Assembly (NCBI RefSeq): GCF_039555335.1
Contig: NC_092628.1
Span: 74,030,713 to 74,094,712 of the forward strand
Direction of reading: 5' to 3'
DNA from: Amphiura filiformis
Lineage: Eukaryota > Echinodermata > Ophiuroidea > Amphilepidida > Amphiuridae
Length of the DNA: 64,000 bases
The notes beneath the pieces are model-generated. The model saw only the letters and a program-made list of their open reading frames with translations, made no database searches and had not been told where the DNA came from. Below, piece by piece: positions 38,859 to 51,341 of the stretch (position 1 is its first letter; each line of letters starts with the position of its first letter). Position numbers and translations under genes: made by a program.

Positions 38859-40513
38859 TCATTGTGTGGCAGGCTTCTTGTCATCTAGTTGTCCATCTTT
38901 AGCTCTTTGGTGGAAATCTGCCGAGGACTTTGCTATACATTTTCTGAATTCCATCACTTGAGGTTGACATTTCCTCCAGTCACGATGCTCTGCCATACAG
39001 TCCTAAAAATGATAAGAAATACAGAAAATAGGAATACCAGTAATAAGTGTGGTACATTTTGAATGGAAGTTAAAACAATTACCCATTTATCAGGCCTTGT
39101 CTTTTGAAAATTGCTGGCAAGTGACAAATCACTCTCCTCAAAACTTGTCAGGTGAGCTGTAGGCGAGTGATTTTAATCACTTGTATTAATTATTATTATT
39201 ACACCAAATGTAGGCGAGTGATAAAAAGTTCTCCTCAGCTTCATTTTAGGCGAGTGATGGTGAGTGATCGCTCTCACTCACCTCAAAAGACAAGGCCTGA
39301 TTTATACATTTTAGATATATGTTTATGGTAACATATAATGTTTGATAATTTGTGATTTAATGATAATGTGTGATTATTTATCACTTCTGTTTTGATGCTT
39401 GTGTACACTCAGTGTATGTCTGGTTCCACAAGCAAGTACAAAAAAAGTCCCCATGAATTCAGAGTTCAGTGTACGGTTTTAGCCAATGTCTCCTCTCCTA
39501 CTATCGTTCCAACATTATTGTGCACACAATGCATAAGCAGTATTCATTAATGGGACTGAAACAATGCTGCAATCAATGAACGTGATGGCCTTTTTGTGTA
39601 ATGTAGATCTGACCACGAAAAGCAAAGTACGTCTAACCTGATTGGTTTAAAAAACTATTTTGACAATTGCTAAACCAGTCAGCGTGCTCGATTATTAACA
39701 ACCACATGGAGGTGAGTTCCCAGTGGTGATTCAGCGATCGAGTATAAATTCAGCTTGACAACTCAACGTGCAGCTGCAAGGACGACAATCACTGACACTA
39801 CAACAACGAATTCGGGTGGATTTCACGATCGAGGTAAGGTTTTCGGCCTGTCCCGGCGTGAATATTCTCATTTTTCTTCTAGAAAGATGCTAGCGATGAT
39901 CAGTTTTTTGCAGACACTTTGATAAGAAGAAACTTTCAAGGGTAGAAAACGATAGCTGTACAATTGTCCAAAATATACATTTTGAAATAGGCCTAAAATT
40001 ATGTGCACAAAATCTTTGGTCCATACATTGCCGAAGGCTTGGGATGTTATACGCATAAATCCGCACACTTTCTTCATTCTAAAGTTTTGGCGCCCTCCGC
40101 TCCTTAGTTCCGGTGATAAAAAATTTGTCTTGAGTCCGTGTTAGGCACGGCAGCAGGGGGAGGGTCATAACAAATTTCGACCCAAGATAGGGGAGGTCAT
40201 AAAAAATTAGCCCAGCGGTGGGGGAGGGGTCATAAAAAATTCACTCCGTGCATCGAAATATTCATGACCCCTTCCGAAGAAAATGACATCCCCCTTTTTA
40301 ATTTAAATTATGATTTATGGCAAAAGCTTAAATGCATGCTAGTATAAACCTATTACTGCAATTAATTACTACATTAAACTTTACCTGCACAGCATAATGT
40401 TTTTCTATGCACCCTGTTCTTTTAATCATTTCATCAACTGGATCAACTTCATCGTCATCATCATCATCATCTTGTCTTCTGCTCCAATCATGCTTTCCAC
40501 TGGGCGCAGCCAT
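38859..40513 (-). CDS. COA4: COA4 (CHCHD8), twin CX9C cytochrome c oxidase assembly factor
   Basis: Two coding exons, 40513-40385 and 39002-38859 (stop TGA), joined in phase 0 by a GT-AG intron, encode 90 residues; human COA4 has 87. Two CX9C motifs, Cys35-Cys45 and Cys55-Cys65, form the CHCH helical hairpin, and DWRKCQPQV matches the vertebrate protein closely. Proteins of this type are oxidised and trapped in the mitochondrial intermembrane space by the MIA40 relay; COA4 supports complex IV assembly. The N-terminus has a run of seven Asp encoded by a (GAT)n-like microsatellite. An in-frame upstream ATG at 40552 would add 13 residues, MQRRELRQPTNQP; the downstream ATG is preferred because it gives the family length and has G at +4. 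An acceptor-like tttttacag before 40574 suggests a further 5' non-coding exon upstream. The intron contains a MITE (39089-39301). Confidence 0.94.
39089..39301. mobile_element. MITE within the COA4 intron
   Basis: Perfect 19-bp ends ATCAGGCCTTGTCTTTTGA / TCAAAAGACAAGGCCTGAT. The interior repeats taggcgagtgat three times. Confidence 0.75.
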
Positions 40514-40654
40514 TGGTTGGTTGGTTGGTTGACGTAATTCCCTCCTTTGCATTAGGAGCACCAGAAAATCAATTCTGTAAAAAGTCATATTGTATATACA
40601 ATGTACAAGTCCTTTTATGTAGTTAAAAGTCAAAATTAGGAGTTTCACAAAGTC

Positions 40655-41165
40655 ATTAGATAGGCAGAGCAGCGATGATAGCAGATCTTGTGACATGAAG
40701 TCTGTACACAAGTAGTCTTGAGATGGGTTCAGTGTGAGCATGCAGGTTGGGATAGCAGGCAAAGCGGGTTGGATCAAGAATGAGTTGGGTAAGTGCTGCG
40801 TTAGATTCAGCAGTTAGTGACCAGCTACCCGGATGCAGACTTTCGCACTGAGCTTTTAGCTGCTTGACAAAGGGGTCTCTCTGTTTGTGAAGGGCTGTGC
40901 AGCAGACAAGAAAGTGCTCCCTGGTTTCAGCCTCTTTATTACACAGCAGGCAAGTTGGGTCAATGTTGAATTGGTTAAATTTGGCACGATTGCCCTGTAG
41001 GTTGTAAGTACCAGTCAGTAGCTTTGTCTTGATGGTAGCTCTGTAGACATCTCTCTGGTTACATTCCACATTTTCCCATGTTGGGTGGGTTAAACCGATG
41101 CCGCAGTATGCAGTGTTGAGATATTTTAAAGACCAATCAATTAGCGTTGCTGGTTTCCGTGGTTA
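40655..41165 (-). mobile_element. LINE ORF2 C-terminal fragment (non-LTR retrotransposon)
   Basis: An open minus-strand frame of about 170 codons contains CLLCNKEAETREHFLVCC, the C-terminal zinc-knuckle seen after the reverse transcriptase in several non-LTR clades, preceded by TYNLQGNRAKFNQ. The reverse transcriptase itself is absent, so the copy is 5'-truncated. It lies in the head-to-head interval between COA4 and DTD2, just upstream of COA4. Confidence 0.75.
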
Positions 41166-41623
41166 TGTCACAACATTATTTGATTTATGAAACCTACGGG
41201 AATCGCTATTAGTAGCCTGTAGGACGACTGATGACGAGCTGTGAAAGCTGATGCAAGAAGTAAACAACGACTTGGCATGTTGAGTAGGATTGATTTGATG
41301 CATTTCTATGAAAAATATGTAAATATACAATTGATTTAGACAGCTAGCAGGTATATAGGAATCTGAAATTCAGAAAACATGTAATATTAAATTTACCTGC
41401 ATGATCAAGAACTCTCTCATGCATGTAAACTTCAGTAAGCTTAGCCAGGCAAAGAAAAAGGTGCATATTTAAGCTTAATGTACTATTACAGTATTCAACA
41501 AGGTCTGTATCTGTATCTGTTGCGTCACATACAATCACCATCTCTGGTTGTCGCATACGTAGGGGGGGGGTGTCATGTGCAAAGTCGCGGTTAAATGTGC
41601 AAAGTCGCGGTTAAATTAGATTA

Positions 41624-41907
41624 GGAATGAGGACTGCGTTCCCCAGTCTAGCTTTGTCCGAGAATAATAGGAACAGCAGTATAGTTTACAGCAAGGTCCT
41701 TCAACACTCCAGCAGTCTTTACTAATTGAGTCCATTGATAATGATGGGACTCAGTTAGTAAATTAGAACACCACTTCCATGTTTATGCCGAAAACAGCGC
41801 CACTGGCACTGCAGACTGCTGGAGTGTTGAAGGACCTTGCTGTAAACTATACTGCTGTTCCTATTATTCTCGGACAAAGCTAGACTGGGGAATACAGTCC
41901 TCATTCC
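41624..41907. mobile_element. MITE with ~95-bp nearly perfect inverted ends
   Basis: ggaatgaggactgcgttccc ... cttcaacactccagcagtct on the left is repeated inverted on the right (agactgctggagtgttgaag ... tcctcattcc) with one or two differences, around an ~90-base centre. The near identity implies a recent insertion. Confidence 0.8.
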
Positions 41908-43595
41908 TCAATGATAATTGATAGGCATTTCAACAACTCTTCCTATACCTTTGTACAGGAGCCAACCGTTGTTAAACCGTGATGAACCCACACTTTTACT
42001 GTAGCGTATACGCGAACGCGAGCGAGACTACGCGTTATGCGAGAGCGCGTAAAATTCCCGCTTACATTAAGTTGAATTCAGTATTTTTCAGGTAGCGGCT
42101 AAACATTGCCGTTTTATTCTGTAGTTTTATTGCTGATATCAAAAGAGAAATCATCGAAGTTTTTGTAAGGCTGAGTGGCAATGATTAACTGACATTCCTC
42201 GTAAAATAATCGTGAATTATACGATATTTAGCTTCTTTTCGTTGTTGAAATGGATTCATTACAACAAGTAAATGGACATCCTTCAATGCATGACACATGG
42301 CCAATAACACGCCGTATTTTCATGCATAGCTTGGTATGGGCTAAATGCATGTACCCCATTTTTGAGAATCTCCTGTTCCCAACAGAAACAAATTTTTGAT
42401 AAAGTAACTGTTTCCTATGTAAATTCAATATTTCCTCTAACCATCAATACCAAACATGTATTCTTTTGTGAAAAAAATATGCATGTACCAATTGCTTCGA
42501 AACCTATAAGTTTTACAACTTGCCACCCTCTGTTCCGGTCAAGTTCCATTGAAAACACATGCTCTGGGAATTACCCACCGATGAAGCGAAACCTCAACGG
42601 CCGGAGTCGATTTATGTGTCACTCATCCACTCCATAGCAATAGTAACACGCCTAATAGTTTCTGTAACCCTAAAGCACATTCGAGCCAAATATCAAGGCA
42701 TTCGACATATTTTTACCATAGGTACCTGTCCAATATTCATAGGCATCTTTCGATCTCAAACATTCCATCAAATTACATGCTAATGACCCACCCGGCAGCG
42801 CGTGATCGACTCATTTTATGAATGGCATGACGTCATTATACACACATAACGGTAATGACGATCTGGGAGCACGCACTTTCAATTGGGGGGTTTATATCGC
42901 TTTTCGTGCAATTTTTAATGGTACTATAATATTCATTGATAGTTTAAAGCAATTTGTTCCTGGTTTTTATTACCTTTTTCCGTGCATCGTGACTTAATAA
43001 TGAATTATTATCCGTATTCCAAAATTAAGTTTTAGAATTTGGGAAACATTACGTTGAAATAAAATCTGTGAATATAAACTAAATAAAATATACATTTACT
43101 CTGCAATGTTCATGGCCGGGCTTGATGGGTACGGGATGGGTAGGCCTAGTTTTTGTATTTTGGAAATTCTGTTTATTGGTTTTCTTTTCCGTAGGCCTTT
43201 ACAATTTATGAACAGATATTAAAGAAGAAAAATATTCCATTTATTTGCGTTTTTGTAATAAAATAAATGCCTTCGTCCGGTCTGGACGAGGGCATCACGA
43301 ATCACGTCACCCCTCCCCGAATAATGATTGCAGTTTCTCCTCGGTCCGTCACTCATTTGTTTGTCCATGTTGATGATGAGCATGCGCTGTGCGATCCTCT
43401 CTATCTCATTTACATACGAAATTGATTGCTTTCATGGGGTCACATCAGGTCAATGCGTGATAGCTACAACGACCAACTGTTGTTTATTCATTAGATGAAA
43501 CAGCAGCGCGTTATGATTGGACCCTTTGGCTGTATGTAAATTAAGCAAGGCTAATTATAGTTTGTCATCATGCCCGTGTTAACTTCTTGTAATGT
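41908..43595. other. COA4-DTD2 head-to-head interval, no gene seen
   Basis: Includes a CG-containing stretch at 42000-42060 and short overlapping ORFs without conserved content. One or both promoters may be here or closer to the start codons; no TATA box or CpG island can be pinned down. Confidence 0.4.
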
Positions 43596-43798
43596 CAATC
43601 ATGTTTCACCGTTGTTCATCACCGTTTAACAACTCACGTCCGGCGCGTCTGCGTGGTTTATTTCGCTCGGGCAGCTAAAGCTGTTTTGCGTGAGTTTATT
43701 TCGCCGGGCAGCTAAAGCTGCCCTCGCTGGAAGTAAACCACGCAGACGACGCGCCGCATCGTTGTTAAACGGTGATGAACAACGGTGAAACATGATTG
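43596..43798. mobile_element. Foldback element with ~65-bp arms
   Basis: caatcatgtttcaccgttgt on the left and acaacggtgaaacatgattg on the right are perfect complements; pairing continues through the CG-rich gcgtctgcgtggttta. The centre has a direct repeat, cgggcagctaaagctg. A related half-element is at about 41959-41988. Confidence 0.75.
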
Positions 43799-44302
43799 AA
43801 TCCCTAATTATCTATTAGCTGTAACCTATGACTAATTATTATCATTAATTTTTAGAATAGAGAATTAACCGTTAGATGTCATTTTCAGGTTAGCGAATAA
43901 ACAAATAAGTTTTTTACCAGTTTGTTTCATCTTGTTTACCAGTTAAGCAGACTTGTGGCGAATATGTTGTAGTTGATTTGTGTTTTTAATTACGGTCAAA
44001 GATTGTGAACCTACCAAATTGGTCGCTTTGGCTCCTTGATATTTGCTTGTTTCAAACCGCAGCGTCGGGGACACAACATTCACATTTGTCTTGTACTGTC
44101 CAACACCCACTGTTAGGCAAGTCAACCGGACAGGATACTGTGCACATGTGTATCTTTCTTGGAATGTCTTGGTTACTGATAGTGATAGGTGGTGCGGCTG
44201 CTTTGCAGGCTTTCTTGTCCTCGATGGATGATATTGACTGTGGCAGAGCGCTCCAATCCATTAGTGGCACGTAAAGAATACTTGTAACAAAAAAATAGCT
44301 TC

Positions 44303-44768
44303 AGTGGTATGTTTACTTTCTTTATAGGTGGCGCTAGATGTCAGTAACCTGCAAGATTGTGAAAATCGAGGCATGCAGCGATATTTAAGTCTCTGCATGC
44401 ATATGAAGGGTTACAGTGCCCAGAAAACAATGATGAAATGAAGGCTGTCTACAGTGATAATTGCCCATCATATGGCAGTGTTGCTTTTAAAAAAAGGTAT
44501 TACCAAACTGGCTACATGTCCCTCACAGATGAGCCAGAAGGGGACGTCCATCATCATTTATAGACGAGAGGGCCAGTTTAGACATTCCTTTTCCAAAAAG
44601 CAACAGTTTCATATGACTGACAATCATCACCGTAGACAGAAAGTAAATATACTTATGAGACAATGTTTACACCATAATGTACATAAGGACCAGTGATTAT
44701 ACAGACAAAATTCCATATAGCTCCTTCACTTCTGGGCAATTTCAAAAACTTTTTGATACCCCCTCGTA
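44303..44768 (+). mobile_element. mariner relic, left end missing
   Basis: Matches 37061-37659 at the right end (TTGATACCCCCTCGTA) and through gggttacagtgcccagaaaa. It retains more coding sequence: YSDNCPSYGSVAFKKRYY and QTGYMSLTDEP (about 44450-44545), the second helix-turn-helix of a mariner transposase. A stop ends this frame at about 44561-44563, and the catalytic domain is absent. Confidence 0.8.
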
Positions 44769-44999
44769 TTACATCATATTCATAATTGCTCAGAACTCAA
44801 AAGAGTTTATGCATGGAGTGTCATGAATGTGTATTCTCCAAGTACAGTGTATGTACAACATGAAAACGTGGCTGTCATACACAGTCCATAAAAATATATC
44901 ATTAGGCCTAAAAAAGGGTTTTATTGCCCTTTCCGGACTGACCAAAAAATTTTAAAATCACACTCGCTCCCCCCAAGTGGAAATGTAGCTTTTGAACAT

Positions 45000-45262
45000 T
45001 TGATGCAGTTCTGCGGCAAATAAAGCCTTTTCTTTGGCTGCTCCTGGACTGTGGAACAATTTACCCATCACCATTCGTACTGCAAACTCATTACCAGTCT
45101 TCAAGAAATTAATGAAGTCATATCTCTTCCCAAAAAGTTAACTGTTTTATTGCTCACATTGTTTTGTTATATTGTGTTTATGCTTTGAATTTGTTTATGC
45201 GCTGTGGTCTAGATGTAACGGCGCTTTATAAAAGAATTGTGTATGTATGTATGTATGTATTC
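45000..45262 (+). mobile_element. LINE (L2/CR1-like) 3' end with (TATG)n tail
   Basis: Encodes KAFSLAAPGLWNNLPITIRT and FKKLMKSYLFPKS followed by a stop, the standard C-terminus of CR1/L2-type ORF2, then a ~130-base 3' region ending in a tatg repeat (45241-45260), as usual for these families. 5'-truncated. Confidence 0.82.
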
Positions 45263-45855
45263 TCAGCACTAAACATTGGTGAAATTTAGATCTTAGAGGT
45301 GTAGACCCAATTTATTCATCTATAGATGTCAATGAATGCTGTATAACAAATGCTGATCCACCGCCGTACACAGAAAAATGGCAGCTGGATGTATACCAGG
45401 GAATTTCCTACCGGGATGTATTGTAAAATGTTAAATGCTGCCGAGTGATTTTTTAATATGCTTTATTCTGCAACGTTAATTCCACCAAGCTTTGCTATAA
45501 AGTATCAGAACAAAAGTTGGAACAATTTTCACAAATTCATTGTTTCCATTGGGATTTTAGCACTCTTTGAATCATTGAAACATAATCGACCTACTAACCC
45601 AAATAAATTTTGAGCTGAAAGGGCAAACAGACCTTTTTTGGCCTTATGTATGCCAAAGAAATGGAAACTTTAAAACAGTATTTTTAATAGCACACATGAA
45701 TACAAAAATAATTGCTCTTAAAAATTAGTGCAAAAGAAAATGTAGCTATGTGATGTAATTAAACTCTTATGAAATGATATTAGTAATACCAATATGGAAA
45801 AACAAAACAAACTATTAGTAATACCAAACCCTTGTTACTTCAGTCACCAGGAATC

Positions 45856-47716
45856 ATGGCTTCATCAGAACAAGACACAAGTAAATCCGGATCATCATCT
45901 GGTAGCAATGGGCCATTAGCAAAGCTAATTATTCAGCAGTGTTTATCAGCCAGGCTACAAGTAAAGCCACCATCTGATGATGAAGAGGCAGCGTATGTGG
46001 AGGTAGGTCTGGTGGAGAGAGGTCTATCTGATTCTGTTAAATGTTTATCATCTGATTCCGTTGAGTTATAACCTTTTACTAACAGAAGCCAAACATAAAG
46101 ATTAATGAAGCCTGTAGCCAAGATGTTATTTGGGGTTAAAATGGACCATTTTTGTTTTAAATTACAAAAAGGTGCCCCAAAGATTTCGCTGAGAAGGTTG
46201 ACCCACAAAAACAAGTGGAGAAAAGTTGAGAGAAAAAAAACCTTCACCCTTGCACCAGTCAGCATTCCATGCAGCAGGGTCAACATTCTACAGTCTTGGA
46301 AACAAGTTGTGGAATGCTTTGGCGTCAAGAATGGAAACAGACACCCCTCTGAACTGCCAATGTCTTCAGCAGTTTTCCAAAGTGTTCCAACATTGATTGA
46401 TAGGGGAAGGGTAAATCATTATTGTAGATGTCATGTTTGTTCATAAACAAAATAAACATTTCCATGATCATTGCAAATTCAGCACAGAATTTTGACGAAG
46501 TGTACAAATTTGTCTTCAAACAAACATATAAACATGGTGCGTGATAAAAAAAAAAACTTTTTAGCCTGGTTTGAACAATCAGGACATATACATGTCTCCA
46601 CACAGAGCAACAATTTAAACCAATATATTTTGTAACTTTATAGAGAAGAGCATGTAGCATATTATGTACAAGTGCATGACTTCTGTCCATTATTGTTCTG
46701 CAGGTTGAAAGGGGGATAGTTGTGTATGTTTGTTTCTTAAAAGGTGCTTCAAAGGCAACTGTTGAAAAAATGGGTAAGTTTAATATTTGTGGCTTATGTA
46801 GTGTAAGACCAAAAGAAAAGTGTATACATTCTGTAATTCTAGCATTTTGTAAATGCTACCGCAGCTTAACATGTGTAATTGAAAGAATTGAAATACATTA
46901 TCTAATAATATCAAATTGGCAAACTTTTACATTTCCATGCAATTAACAGCAATATCTTAAAAGCATAATCTGAAAGTTACACTTTAAATTGAGTTTGAAA
47001 ATGGGAAGCAAAATGAGTCAAACATAAAACAAAAGCCATAGGAGTTGTTGGCAGAAAGCTGTCCACATGTACGTGTGAGCATAAAATTAGTCGTTTGAGC
47101 AACAAGAATTAGGCAATTATATTTTGTTGTGTATTTAATTTAAATAATGTAAGCATTGCATTAGCTGAAAACAGCTTCAAAATTGAGCCTGTAATTTCTG
47201 AGATATGAATGGTTGTTGTATCACAAAAAGAATCAGCTCACTTATTTTCATTGAATAGATCTGAAATCTGATTTTGCTTGATTGCATTATAAATTTAAAA
47301 TAATGTGTTTGCACTACAGTTGATATATAGTTTTTTCTAAGAAAAGACATTGTTCACATTCTAAAGACTCATTATATTTATTCTCCTTTTCAGTGAAAAC
47401 AGTACTGACCATTCGACTGAGTGAAAAAGATACCAAACTAGCATCTGTCTCAGATCTCCCTGGCAATGTATTAATTGTCCCACAAGCTACACTTGGAGGT
47501 AAAGCAAAAGGGAAAATGATGCAGTACCATTCCAATATAGCCAAGGACCAAGGATTAGAACTCTACACCTTGTTTTGTCATATGTGCCAAACTGGATTAA
47601 GTAGTAAAGGACCAAGTCAGGAAGCAGGGACAACTGTGAAAAACGGAACCTATGGGAATCGCCAAGTGCTGTCAATTGTCACAAATGGTCCTTTCACACA
47701 TATATTTGAATTTTGA
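45856..47716 (+). CDS. DTD2: DTD2, D-aminoacyl-tRNA deacylase 2 / animal tRNA deacylase (ATD)
   Basis: Three coding exons, 45856-46002, 46704-46773 and 47394-47716 (stop TGA), with GT-AG junctions and consistent phases, encode 179 residues; human DTD2 has 168. Diagnostic stretches are RGIVVYVCFLKGA (exon 2), VPQATLGG (residues 101-108), MQYHSN, NGTYGNRQVL and the C-terminal TNGPFTHIFEF (169-179) with the Gly-Pro motif of the DTD fold. The enzyme is a cytosolic proofreading hydrolase; published work on the animal enzyme describes removal of L-Ala mischarged on tRNA-Thr, and DTD2 is related to D-aminoacyl-tRNA deacylases. The first 22 residues are Ser-rich and unconserved. ccttgttacttcag just upstream (ending 45843) looks like a splice acceptor, so the start codon exon probably continues a 5' non-coding exon. 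No second in-frame ATG lies between that acceptor and 45856. Confidence 0.95.
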
Positions 47717-48187
47717 TGATATACACTCAGTCTTCTGTTAAAATGACTTAAAGTCAAGTTTGGTGAAAGGGTCTTTGCATATTTTTCCTTTGTTTTCAAG
47801 TTTTGAATATGATGATGATTAATATTAGTAAAATTATTCAATGGCAATCATGAAATATTCACAAAATGTTTTAACAAAAACAATTTTGGTGACATGTGGA
47901 CCGATGCTCAACTAGTAACTTATTTCAAGAGTTGAACACTTGGCGTCATTTAGTGCACAAAGTTCAACATTTCACTGATCATAATTGGATTTGGTTTGCG
48001 ATTGGTTAAAGCTTTATGCAGCGTATGTGTATTTTCAAAGAAGGTTTGTCAGAAAAGAAATGACACATGAACTCTGACATTTTTATTTCCACCTCAAATT
48101 TTATTGCCATTGCTGAGCAACTTAGTATTTTGGAATGATTGCTTGTGTTTTTAACCTTTCTCTCTTCCATAATTATAAAATATGTAA

Positions 48188-48307
48188 GGGATGACATCAA
48201 AACTCGACCGGGGTTGACCGCCGGTTCCGCCCAGTTCTGTGCAGTTGCTATTGTTCTAAACAATGGCAACCGGATGGAACCACCGGTTGAGTTTTGATTT
48301 CATTCCT
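48188..48307. mobile_element. Short hairpin MITE, ~120 bp, downstream of DTD2
   Basis: gacatcaaaactcgaccgg and ccggttgagttttgatttc are inverted, with ccgccggttcc / ggaaccaccgg extending the stem. Confidence 0.7.
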
Positions 48308-48439
48308 AAATGATTTTAATGTTACACATTTTGAAATATTTGTTCACATGTAAATTTTCTTTACATTTTAAAGCTTTTAATTATTCATACTTATTTTTAA
48401 AATGACTTCTACATTATCTTCTGTTTGATTTGGTATCCA

Positions 48440-48445
48440 AATAAA
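48440..48445 (+). terminator. Possible polyadenylation signal for DTD2
   Basis: AATAAA about 720 bases after the stop codon, in AT-rich DNA. Such hexamers are common here, so support is weak. Confidence 0.3.
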
Positions 48446-50340
48446 ATCATAATCATGACACCACGACTTGCTTTCTCTGAGGTGACGAGATTATTACTTC
48501 CATGGCATCAAGATTTTGAGAATTGCTATAAATTTGATAGCAATAAAGTTGGTAAAATCAATTTGTAGAAGCAAAATGGATTCTTGCCAAAATTGTAAGC
48601 TATTTATTATTTCAGTCTATGAGTATTTACTGTTATTAAATAAACTGCAAATTTTCTAAATTCTTCGTGAGATTGAAATTCCTTGGATCTGTGTATAGTC
48701 TGCTTCATAAATATTTTAAACATATTTTTGTGACTTTTCCCCCATTATTGTTTCCATTATGAAATCAACCTACATATGAGCCATTCAAGAGATGAAAAAT
48801 GTAAAAATTGCTGAGAATCAAACCAATAATCTGGAGAATGAGGGATGAATTTCCTATCCAAGTACCGAGCAACATAGATGGCAAAAGCTATTTTTTGTAA
48901 TTCTTTAAGGGGGTTGTAAAGTCTTTCAGGGCAAGAAAGGGATGCTCTCAGCCCATACGAGGCAGGGGAGGGTTGCTGATTGTAGGTTCTGTCATGGGAG
49001 CTAGGGGACCAACAGCCCATGTCAGTCTCTCCCTGTGAATATACATGTACCTCCTGGATTATCAGATCAGCGCTATACTAACCCATAAACCTTGTGTGTA
49101 TTCTATGGTGTTTTGGGCCAACTTCTGGTGGTCACCACCTCCAGTTGCTTAGGTAAAAGTGTCATAACTTTTCCTTGACTCTTTTCCATTAGGAAAATTC
49201 TTTTGTATGTCATATGTGAATAGTAAGGAAGTTATAGCACTTCTAGTAAATACATTTCTAAAACTTGACACTCACTTGCCATGTTTACAAATATAAACAT
49301 ACTGAACATACACATTTAAATACTAGTAATTCAAACCAGAGGTACCGTCAGAGAGACTGAATAAGTAGCAGCACACTTCTAAATTCTATTTTCTGAATAT
49401 TTATTAGAATAGCAATCATGTAATCAATATAATCAAAACAATTATTATTATACAATCAGATTCTGCCCAAATATACAAATTACTTCAATTTCAATTAGCA
49501 AAAATACAAAAACAGTTATTTCATGAAAATATGAACTTCTAACAATTTGGACTTGTAGCTTTATTAAACCATTAGGATGTATGACATTATACAAAATGGC
49601 ATACATTTTAGTCAAGATAAACTGTGTACTGTTTGAGTCAGGAGAGGCACCAGGACCAGGCATAAGATGGCCTCACTATTTTGACCATTTTTTAGTGATT
49701 TGATAAAAAGGTTCTTTTTGCCAATTGAAGCCTACCTTCCTGTCACAAAAAGACATGAACTTGAACATTTGTATAGGCTTTTTGGTATGCCAATTACACA
49801 ATACCTCCAAGCTCCTATCCAGGGGTGCTATACACTGTCCAATACCTTTATATATCACAATTCTTAACCTCTAACGACTTCACCTGGTAACGCCCATGGT
49901 TATATAACTTTAAAAGCCAAAATGGCTTCATAACTTACAAATTTAAATCTGGAAAAATATAATACTCTAGAACAGCACATAAACTTACAAATACAACTTT
50001 ATGATCTCCTTATGGGTACATAACTGAGTAACTTCCACACTATTTTCAAAATGAACAGGTAATAAAAGAATGAAATAATTATCTGTGTTCTGCAAAATTT
50101 GGATTTGTCTTTAGTCTCTTGAATTGAGAAAGGTATGACTTTGAATAACAGAAGTCAAGATTTGTAAAGACTTTAGCATTTACTCCTTTACTTTGCCTTT
50201 ATTTTGCCTTTGAAGAGCAATCACTGTAACATATCTATCATAGCTCAACCAACCATAATTGATTTAAAAAGTAAGATTTGTTAAAACACATAGAACAGAT
50301 CACTTGTGATTATTTAGCATTCAGTGTTCATTACTTCATG
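48446..50340. other. Intergenic DNA downstream of DTD2, no feature seen
   Basis: AT-rich; only short non-conserved ORFs on both strands. Confidence 0.45.
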
Positions 50341-50524
50341 GACTATTCCATGTTGAAATCTATACACCACCTGTGGAAGACATAACCTTGATCTTCCATA
50401 CAGGGGCGGGTACAGGGGGTGCAGATTTCAATCGAGTCGCCCATTTGGTTACCCCATTTGAAATTCACATTCCCTGTGTGGGAGATTTAGGACATGTCTT
50501 CCATAGGGGATTTATGGAATAGTC
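50341..50524. mobile_element. MITE, ends GACTATTCCAT
   Basis: gactattccat and atggaatagtc at the ends, with imperfect internal pairing (ctgtggaagacat / atgtcttccatag). Confidence 0.65.
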
Positions 50525-50590
50525 AAATTCAATGTGATTTGTGAACAAGTGTGAAAACCTAACATGAAAGTTACCTCTTGTACCCAAGGC

Positions 50591-50948
50591 CGTCGCTAGA
50601 GGGGGGCATGACACCCCTATACACAATTTTTGTCGGCATAAAATAGACTGTTGTCGTCAAAACCATGTGATTATCGCAAATGTAATCAAAGCTATGTGAT
50701 TGTCAGCAAATTGCAACAGTCATGTAAAATATTAATGTGTTATGAAATTGTGCTGTTGTTACGTAATAGACATATTGTAAATGTTATAGTAGTTACTAAT
50801 TTAAAAAAATTGACTGTTACCTCCCCCCACTTTTTAGATTCTTGAGCGCCATCCTGGCTAAAAAAAACAATTTTGGTCTACAATTCACAAAATATTTCCG
50901 TCAGCAAAACATGCTGTACACCACCCAAATCATATTGGTCTAGCGACG
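50591..50948. mobile_element. MITE, ends CGTCGCTAGA
   Basis: cgtcgctagaggggg and tctagcgacg form inverted ends; interior AT-rich and non-coding. Confidence 0.6.
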
Positions 50949-51341
50949 CCCCTGCTTGTACCGTATAGCAAGAATTCACTATAACTATTGTCTATCATGA
51001 TCATAATTATCCTGACCTTCTTACACAATGTTATTTAAAATTAGGTAAATTAAGCACATGATTGAATAATAATTCATTGTACTATGTCACCATTGTTTTC
51101 ATACCTATTTTTGAGTTGGAATATAATATAGTGCTACAAAACTAGATTTCTTTTTATTTCTGCATAATCAATCTGAATCCTTTTTTATCTTTCCAAAAAT
51201 AATTAAATGAAGTGAATAAGAAGGCCTACATATTACAGTACAACAATCAAACAACAATATGTCCAAATATTGGGCAAATCTATCTCGAGGCCTATTACAG
51301 TGATAAGTTATTAGAGATCGTATAGCAATATGAAGGGATCG

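Noticed and set aside
43943-44274. Overlapping ORFs on both strands next to the mariner relic, some Cys-rich or with a hydrophobic stretch
   Set aside because: No family resemblance and no supporting splice structure; three frames are open at once, which suggests chance.
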